Source: Budorcas taxicolor (Eukaryota > Chordata > Mammalia > Artiodactyla > Bovidae). From it: 64,000 nucleotides of DNA. Shown in pieces: positions 57,111 through 64,000 of this stretch. Under the pieces are notes generated by a model that saw nothing but the letters and a program-made list of their open reading frames with translations, did not search any database and was not told the origin of the DNA. Position 1 is the stretch's first letter, and each line of letters opens with the position of its first letter. Made by a program: the position numbers and the translations under genes. The stretch lies in contig NC_068922.1 in NCBI RefSeq assembly GCF_023091745.1, positions 34,018,501-34,082,500 of the forward strand, given 5' to 3'.

Positions 57111-58784
57111 ACAGCCTGATCCTACAAGCCCATGTGCCTTTTATTTGTTAGGAAAGATCAGTGACTTGAAATTGGAGGTCGGAGGCAGATTTGGGTGTAA
57201 TAAGGTTCTCCTTCTCCACGGACAACCAAAGCTGCTCTCAGGTTCAGTTCCCTTAGCTGTCCTATAGGACTAAAACCTGTTTTACTGACCATTTGAGATT
57301 TTTGTGAGAATAATAAGCTAGTGAATTTCAGTATGATTTTATAGGTATAAAACCCCATGGAAGAATGAGAGATTTTTAATTCAAGAGAAAAACTAATAAA
57401 AACCTTAAAACATTAAATGAGATGATTTGGACGGATTTTGTGTATTTCACATCTTAACATTGTTGTACTAAGCTTCCAAAATGACATTTGTCAGTTTTAT
57501 AATCCCTACCACCATGATGTGCCAAGATGCATCCCTGAATTAGGTATCTCATCCCTGATTTAGGTATCTCAGTTGCAGCGGAGAGAGTCCTGGCAGCATC
57601 CCAAGTACCCCCTCTCATTCACCAGAAGAAATGATTCATTTCTGCACCATATCAAACGGGTTTGGACTCTAGCAGATACTGAAGAAATGTTTATAGCCAG
57701 TGAGGACCTGGAAAATTCTAAGTCTGTTGAATAGTCATAGATGTATCAGACTAACAGTAATGTTAATGTTCTCAGAACAGTTTATATTTTTGAAGTTTTT
57801 AATAAGCCCAAGTATGAAAGTCACATTTTGTAAACGTGCTTTCACAAAATTGCTGTTCAAAAGTGGTTCCAGGTTTCTGGGCACCTTTCATAGATTACAG
57901 GATGGTGAATACTGAAAGACAGCTCTCAGCTCTGCGTTGTCATCCAGTTACACTTCTTTCAAGTATACAGAGAAAAGATAAGAAATGAGTAGGGAACTCA
58001 TTAAGTTATAAGGACAAGACTATGAATGAAGTGTCTGTGCGCCTGGGAAGTACCAAAGTCATGTCCTAGGCTTACCCCAAACTTTTATCCCATTAAAGCC
58101 CTAAGTCTAAAGATAAATGCTTTCAGAAGACCAGCTGAGACCATTGGAAGGATGGTATTAGAACAGTGCTCAGATATGGATCCAGAAGTCTGCAGTCAGT
58201 CAGTGTTGGAGCATATGTGTGTAGGACTCTTCCCCATCTGCCACACATCCCAAGAAGGGTCCCTGGTCCTGAGGTGCTGCCTCCCACCTGACTTCTAGGG
58301 CCAAACCTGAACCTGCTTCCTAGGTGTGGTGGATGGAAGCCTGAAGAATGGGAAAGGAGACATAGGAAGCAAGAGCGCACACACACAGCAGACACTGTGG
58401 CCCAATTTGGTCCATCGCTATGAATAACGTTATTAACTGGTATTATTCTAACTAGTTCCTAATTGGATTTTCTGTTAACCCCGTTAATGTGCACATCCAG
58501 ATTTCTGGGTTTTCTGGAAAACTGTAAGATGTGACAGCTTTAGGCCTGCCATTCGAAGTTACTGTCATCCATTAGAGCTAGTGAGGAGCTGCCTCTATGA
58601 GATGAGTGAGAACTTTCCAGTTCTCACAACCTACCCCTCTGCAACCCCTGCCCTTCACTGTTGGTTTTCTTTAAATAGAATTAAGAGGAAAGTTAAATGA
58701 TACCCACTTTGCGATTTGTGTTAAAATTGAAAATAACAGGTTGAGAGGATAGCATGTTTCAATATACATGAGAGACTGTTATTC
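57111..58784. other. Unique sequence with a 20-bp tandem duplication
   Basis: CCCTGAATTAGGTATCTCAT at 57533-57552 is followed directly by CCCTGATTTAGGTATCTCAG. Open frames (57700-57915, 58026-58298 and its complement) have no known domain. Confidence 0.45.
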
Positions 58785-59316
58785 TCCTAGGACTATTGTG
58801 TGTAACAATATACCATAAACTGGGTGGCTTTAAACAACAGAAATTTTTACTTACACTGTTTTGGAGGCAAGAAACCTGAAATCAAGGTGCTGGCAGAGCC
58901 CTGCTCCTGCAAAGGCCTCTCAGGGCCATGTTGCTTCTTCTAGCTTCAGGTGGCACCATGCATTCCTTGCTTTGTGGCTGTATCACTCCACCCTCTACCC
59001 CGTCTTCTCATTATTGCCTTCCCTGTGTCCAGACTTTCTTCCTGTAAGGACGGCCATCATATTGTAATAAGACCTACCCTATTCCAAGACAGGGCTTCCC
59101 TGTTGGCTCAGTGGTAAAGAATCTGCCTGCCAATGCAGGAGACATGGGTTCGATCCCAGGGTCAGAAAGATTCCCCTGGAGAAAGAAATGGCAACTCACT
59201 CCGGTATCCTTGCCTGGAAAAATTCCATGGACAGAGGAGCCTGGCGGGCTACAGCCCATGGGGTCACGGGCTTACGACCTCAGCATAACATTTTGGGGAA
59301 CACAATTCAGCCCATT
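58785..59316 (+). mobile_element. Old L1-type 3'-end element, split by a SINE
   Basis: GTAACAATATACCATAAACTGGGTGGC, TTTTGGAGGCAAGAAACCTG ... ATCAAGGTGCTGGCAG, GTAAGGACGGCCATCATATTG, and after the SINE TTTGGGGAACACAATTCAGCCC. Same family as 52733-53150. Confidence 0.58.
59093..59278 (+). mobile_element. Bov-tA SINE, plus strand
   Basis: GGGCTTCCCTGTTGGCTCAG head with A box, B box GGTTCGATCCCAGG, and body ending GGCTACAGCCCATGGGGTC. It splits the old repeat at 58785-59316. TSD not seen. Confidence 0.92.
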
Positions 59317-59317
59317 C

Positions 59318-59590
59318 AGTTCAGTTCAGTTCAGTCACTCAGTCGTGTCCGACTCTGCGACCCCATGAATCACAGCACGCCAGGCCTCCCTGTCCATCAC
59401 CAACTCACGGAATTCACTCAGACTCACGTCCATCGAGTCCGTGATGCCATCCAGCCATCTCATCCTCTGTCGTCCCCTTCTCCTCCTGCCCCCAATCCCT
59501 CCCAGCATCAGAGTCTTTTCCAATGAGTCAACTCTTCGCATGAGGTGGCCACAGTACTGGAGTTTCAGCTTTAGCATCATTCCTTCCAAT
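59318..59590 (-). mobile_element. BovB 3' end, minus strand
   Basis: Begins with (TTCAG)n at 59316-59335, the complement of the GAACTGAACTGAA tail, and runs to TTTAGCATCATTCCTTCCAA. The frame 59335-59670 keeps RRRRGRQRMRWLDGITDSMD. Low divergence suggests a young copy. Confidence 0.93.
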
Positions 59591-59689
59591 AACTGATGGC
59601 ATATTTCTTGGTGGAGCACAGAATAATTGTTAAAGGGCAGAGATCCTTGGAACAAAGTACCTGGAGTCATACTTATACCTTGTTTGCTC

Positions 59690-59855
59690 TCTCATCTGGG
59701 CAGTTGCTCACCCCTCTCAGTGCCTCCGCCCCCTCATCTGCAAAATGAGGATGAGGGTACCCACCTTCCCCTACCCACCTCGTAGGGTTGAAGTGAAGAC
59801 AAAACCTATAAAGCACTTGGAACAGTGCATGGCACATACTCACTTTCAATGAACT
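59690..59855 (+). mobile_element. MIR SINE, plus strand
   Basis: CAGTGCCTCCGCCCCCTCATCTGCAAAATGAGG, CCACCTCGTAGGGTTGAAG and AAAGCACTTGGAACAGTGCATGGCACATA are successive MIR blocks. Confidence 0.82.
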
Positions 59856-60857
59856 GAACTATTAATTATCTTCATTGTTATTTGTGTTTATTCAGACACG
59901 ACTTCTATGCATACAAGGAGTTTCTGTGCCAAAAAGCTATTATTTAAGATAGCATTATGAAGCAAATCATGGAGAAAGTAGAAATAAGAGATAAAAATGC
60001 TTTATGAAAAAAAGTAAGTCAATAAAAGAGAGTGCGAGAGACTGGAATTTTAGTAAGATTTATTTTTTGTACAAATAAAATAATTATAATACATTAATAA
60101 TGTTTAGCCTCCTCATGCTATTGGATTACCTGCACAGCCTCTAGATGCACTTGAAACTGATAAAAAGACCCAGATAGGAACTTTAGACTCAGAGGCTTAA
60201 ATGTTGACTGTGGGCTGGTGAGCACAGTGCCCCGGAGGTGATATTGGAGAGGTTAGTCCAGGAGGAGCATCCAGAGACACAGGACTTCTAAGCATCCCAT
60301 CTACTTCCTTGGAAGCATTTTATTACTCTCTCCTTCTTTCCCATAAACCCTTGCATTGAAATTATCCTGGTATCCAGGCTCTAGATCAGAGATTGAGGCT
60401 GAATAATTCTTTACATTTAAGCCCTACTTTTCCTTCAAAGGGAACAAATATTTTGAGATACATTATTTTGTTTTTCCACATAGCTTTTATGCAAGACAGC
60501 CATAAAACTTGAAGTTTATTAAAAACTAAGAGCCCTGATAGAGAAGGTTTAAAGAGATGACAAGACTTTTTGAAGTCCCTGCATGAGATTCGTTCTGCAG
60601 GTTAGGGGCTATTGGGTTTGTAAAACTATAGAACAACTATATATATCTTTCTCCAAGGTACACTGCCCTGAAAAATGAGAATATTCAGATAAAATCAAAG
60701 TATCTTACCTAAATGGCGAAAGGGACATATGGATATATGATTTGCGATTTTATTTTAGTAAAAGAGGTTAGGCTGTTTAATTTTTGGCAAAGAAGTGGTG
60801 GTGTATCATTCAACTGTTAGTAATTTGGAACACTTCAATTAAATGATGAATTCATCA
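59856..60857. other. Unique, AT-rich sequence
   Basis: Nothing recognised. Confidence 0.45.
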
Positions 60858-61130
60858 GAACTCCTTCGGTTGCAGATGCATGAAGGCCAGCTCAAGCCAG
60901 CATATGAAAATCAAAGGAACTTAATTGTTTATATAACTATGGTTTCCAGAGGTGCATCTGGCGTCAGGCATGGCTGCAGCCAGGAACTCAGATGATCTCA
61001 GCTGGACTGTTTCGGCTCTGCCGGTTTCTTTGTTCGTCATTCTGCAGACAGCATGTGATCAGTAAGATGACTAGCCGGCAGCAACTTGGGACTGTCATCT
61101 TCCCAGTTTAGCAGACCCAACAGAAAGAGA
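60858..61130 (+). repeat. Old interspersed repeat, family not named
   Basis: GGCCAGCTCAAGCCAGCATATG, TTTCCAGAGGTGCATCTGGC, AGGCATGGCTGCAGCCAGG and AGACCCAACAGAAAGAGAATT form a pattern I know from old mammalian repeats. Confidence 0.45.
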
Positions 61131-62179
61131 ATTCACTGGGCCAAATGCCTCACTACCTGCCTTAAAGAAGATGCGAATCGACTCTCCTTAACCCCATGTG
61201 ATGAATGATCACTGAGTCCTAGCCAAGGACTTGTATTCCCAGTTCTGCAGTAGAGGGGTGTGTGTGTGCCCAGGGACTGAAGGTCCCCCTTGGGTCTCCT
61301 GGAGTGAGAGAGGCTTTCTCCAAAGGAGTTCAAAGAAGGGCAATGGAAGCGAGTGCTCAGCAGACCAAAACTATAGCGGCCTCAGACTGTGACACACAAT
61401 GTGTGAAGTCATGTAAACACTGTAGATTGTGATTTTAAGATGCAAAGAATGTTCTGCCTTCTCTTCTTACCAAATCCATCCGAAACGAAGGAAATAAGAA
61501 AAAATTCCAGCTCTGTCTTTGAAAAAAGGTATATGACATCACTAACCCTAATCCACTAACGTGAACAGAAAGTTGTGATGCTGTGACTTAGCAGAGGAAG
61601 GTGAAAATCTGAGCTCCCACAGAGGAGAGTAACAGGAAAGGAAACAGTTTTGCCTTGCAGAACCTTGGGAGGTCCCATGATTACAGTTATCAGCTCAGGC
61701 TGGAGGAGTAGTTAGAAAAACAGAATCAGTTGAAAGTCTGTAAAAGGACCAGTTGGACACACAGGTCCTTGTCTCAACCCAGCTGGATACCCACCTTCCC
61801 CAGAGGATGAGAGGTTTATTCTTTGAAGATGTTGAAACTTAAGAGAACCTAGGCTCGGGAACATGGGAGCTTCGAGGGTGGGGTTGCATAGACATCTGCC
61901 CTGCACTTTGAGCACCAGGATCCAAACTTCCAAGTCCCCATTCAGGTGCTGGGAGTTTCTCTAGAGAAGCTGACTGTTTGCAGAGAAACTCCTTACAGGG
62001 GTTCCCCACAGGGAAAGCCAGCTGGCTGCTTTTCAATAAAGAGCACCTTCAACAAGCTCAGCCCACAGACAGAGCTGCCGTCTTGCTTTGCTAGTAATTT
62101 TCCACTTAAATGGAAAAGACAGTCAAAGATCATCAGATATGTGGAAGTGCCTCCCATAGGAAAGCAGAAATAAAGAGCA
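61131..62179. other. Unique sequence
   Basis: Contains one copy of a 42-bp direct repeat (61569-61610). Open frames 61712-61933 (minus), 61839-62036 (minus) and 61946-62173 (plus) have no recognisable domain. Confidence 0.45.
61569..61610 (+). repeat. Short direct repeat, copy 1
   Basis: AAAGTTGTGATGCTGTGACT and the following TAGCAGAGGAAGGTGAAAAT recur at 63524-63562 with one substitution and a 3-base gap. Flanks are not similar. Confidence 0.85.
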
Positions 62180-62386
62180 ACAGAGAACTCTAAGACAGAA
62201 CTGTAGAGACAGAAATAGGAAACTTAAGAAACGAACTAGAAGTACTGTCTCTGAAAATGTGAGATTTTGCATGGATAACAGTGTCCTTTTTAAAAAGGAG
62301 AAGACAAGAAAGGAAAATTAAAGAACAAAAAGTAACCCACAAAAATTAAGAATATGATGGCTGAAGCAAATTTCTTACAGGGATTG
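62180..62386 (+). mobile_element. Old L1/HAL1-like A-rich fragment, left part
   Basis: A-rich sequence (AAAAGGAGAAGACAAGAAAGG, AACCCACAAAAATTAAGAATATG) continuing after the BovB at 63263 as GATTGAAAGATAAATCTGAGG and AGAGAAATAATACAAGACACTCTCC. Wording like the 5' part of old L1 elements; weakly supported. Confidence 0.4.
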
Positions 62387-63262
62387 CTTATTTAACTTAC
62401 ATGCAGAGTAAATCATGTGAAATGCCGAGCTGGATAAAGCACAAGCTGTAATCAAGATTCCTGGGAGAAATATCAATAACCTCAGATATTCAGATGATAC
62501 CACCCTTATGGCAGAAAGCAAAGAACTAAGGAGCCTCTTGATGAAAGTGAAAGAGGAGAGTGAAAAAACTTGGCTTAAAATTCAACATTCAGAAAACTAA
62601 GATCATGGCATCCAGTCCCATCACTTCATGGCAAATAGATGGGGAAATAATGGAAATAGTGAGAAACTATTTTCTTGGGCTCCAAAATCACTGCAGATGG
62701 TGTGACTGCAGCCATGAAATTAAAAGACACTTCCTGCTTGGAAGGAAAGGTATGACCAACTTAGCATATTAAAAAGCAAAGACATTACTTTGCCAACAAA
62801 GGTCTGTCTAGTCAAAGCTGTGGTTTTTCCAGTAGTCATGTATGGATGTGAGAGTTGGATTATAAAGAAAGCTGAGCACCGAAGAATTGATGCTTTTGAA
62901 CTGTGGTGTTGGAGAAGACTCTTGAAAGTCCCTTGGACTGCAAGGAGATCCAATCATTCAATCCTAATGGAAATCAGTCCTAAATATTCATTGGAAGGAC
63001 GATTCTAAAGCTGAAACTCCAATACTTTGGCCACCTGATGCAAAGAGCTAACTCATTTGAAAAGACCCTGATGCTGGGAAAGATAGAAGGTGGGAGGAGA
63101 CGGGAACAACAGAGAATGAGATGGTTGGATGGCATCACTGAATCAATGGACATGAGTTTGAGCAAGCTCCGGGAGATAGTGAAGGACAGGGAGGCCCGGC
63201 GTGCTGCAGTCCATTGGGTTGCAAAGAGTCAGATATGACTGAGTGACTGAACTGACTGACTG
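62387..63262 (+). mobile_element. BovB 3' part with 10-bp TSD
   Basis: Flanks ACAGGGATTG at 62377-62386 and 63263-63272 are identical. The copy starts in RT (TTTAACTTACATGCAGAG) and reads through the catalytic site, here Y-S-D-D (62487-62498), to the C-terminal domain (MYGCESWIIKKAEHRRIDAFELWCWRRLL at about 62838-62922) and the 3' end. Frameshifts break the ORF. Confidence 0.94.
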
Positions 63263-63500
63263 ACAGGGATTGAAAGATAAATCTGAGGAAGAAATCATTA
63301 GAGACATGATCCAGAAAGTTCAGTCACTCACTTAATCCAAGAGAAAATGGGAGAAAGTTATCAGAGAAATAATACAAGACACTCTCCTAGAATCCAGAGA
63401 AGAAAAATTGTCGTATACAAAGTATTCTGAATAAGAACAAACAAGAGACTTCTCAACATCAGTACTTATACGTAAACAAGAATTTTTGAAACAGTCTCTT
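63263..63500 (+). mobile_element. Old L1/HAL1-like A-rich fragment, right part
   Basis: Continuation of 62180-62386 after the BovB insertion; the right limit is not clear. Confidence 0.4.
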
Positions 63501-63523
63501 AAGGGATAATTTTTATCATTAAA

Positions 63524-63562
63524 AAAGTTGTGATACTGTGACTTAGCAGAAGGTGAAAATCT
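63524..63562 (+). repeat. Short direct repeat, copy 2
   Basis: Partner of 61569-61610; lies in AT-rich sequence. Confidence 0.85.
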
Positions 63563-64000
63563 TCTTTTACCTGAGAGTTACTGTCAAGTATCTCTAAATA
63601 ATTTCCTTAGCACATTTACAATATTCCACTTACAAATTTTCCATTACTTAAACTTATTTATATCTTTTATATAATCTAAAGTACTCCTTCAAATTTGTGT
63701 TTTAGAGATTCAGAGTATTTTATGGTGCTTATTCTAGTTCCTTATTGTTTTATTCACTCAACAGATAATCGAATGATCTTTTCTCAAAGCACTGTAGAGT
63801 TTATATTCCTTGTTTTATATGGTAGTGCAACATCTGGTTCATAGCTTTGTAGTCAGTGACAATAAATAAAACTGATTTAGAAACTCACTGGTATTAAGGT
63901 ATGTGATAGCGTGATCTGCAAAATGTTGGCTGTTTTTTCTTTATCCAGCATATAGTGATTTGAAGTGACAAATGTTTGGCTCTTATTTTTATACGTGTAT
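63563..64000. other. AT-rich unique sequence
   Basis: Nothing recognised. Confidence 0.45.

Noticed and set aside
1..64000. CRISPR array, operon or bacterial-type system
   Set aside because: No regularly spaced short repeats, no gene clusters; the repeats are mammalian retroelements throughout.
1..64000. CpG island or promoter
   Set aside because: CG dinucleotides are scarce outside SINE and BovB copies; no cluster marks a promoter.

Overview
The window is non-coding DNA from a ruminant, almost certainly a bovid (cattle, yak, buffalo, sheep or goat cannot be separated here). The diagnosis rests on its repeats: many copies of the RTE retrotransposon BovB, the BovB/tRNA-Glu chimeric SINEs (Bov-tA, BovA, Bov-A2), CHR-type tRNA SINEs and young ruminant LINE-1 tails, on top of older mammalian L1, L2, MIR, MER5A, Tigger and hAT remnants. 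I found no convincing protein-coding gene. Nearly every longer open frame reads through a SINE, BovB or L1. Two short stretches with good splice signals (20313-20370 and 21097-21195, + strand) are listed only as weak exon candidates. Family names come from recognising consensus features from memory; no database was searched. Layout. 1-5.5 kb: unique sequence with a MER5A, two SINE fragments, a BovB 3' end, a young 5'-truncated L1 with target-site duplications (TSDs), and an L2. 5.5-13.6 kb: a BovB, then one long old L1 on the minus strand (3' end on the left, 5' part on the right) hit by five SINEs and one BovB and containing an 89-bp-arm near-perfect palindrome. 13.6-19 kb: microsatellite, CHR SINE, an old repeat, a TSD-flanked L1 tail, an 88-bp BovB tail with TSD, and a Tigger DNA transposon split by a 1.84-kb BovB whose 5' part is inverted (twin-priming structure with a 13-bp TSD). 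19-24 kb: mostly unique sequence with the exon candidates, MIR, L2, MER5A and a 71-bp L1 tail. 24.6-29.5 kb: a plus-strand L1 with a large internal deletion, SINEs, then a minus-strand L1 piece. 29.6-33 kb: a 163-bp direct duplication, MIR and a possible LTR. 33-38.5 kb: BovB and SINE copies. 38.5-41.4 kb: the longest repeat-poor block. 41.4-51 kb: SINEs, BovB, and two overlapping plus-strand L1 pieces, one with a three-level nest (L1 tail inside BovB inside L1). 51-64 kb: L2 copies (one split by another repeat), a hAT element with 8-bp TSD, MIRs, SINE and BovB, and a final BovB with a 10-bp TSD. Because there are no genes, nothing acts together as a pathway. The readable content is a stratigraphy of insertions: L2/MIR/MER5A/hAT/Tigger are oldest, old L1 next, then BovB and Bov-tA/Bov-A2 and young L1 tails. 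The interest lies in unusual insertion structures (fold-back palindromes, twin-primed RTE, minimal 3' tails) rather than in a new gene system.
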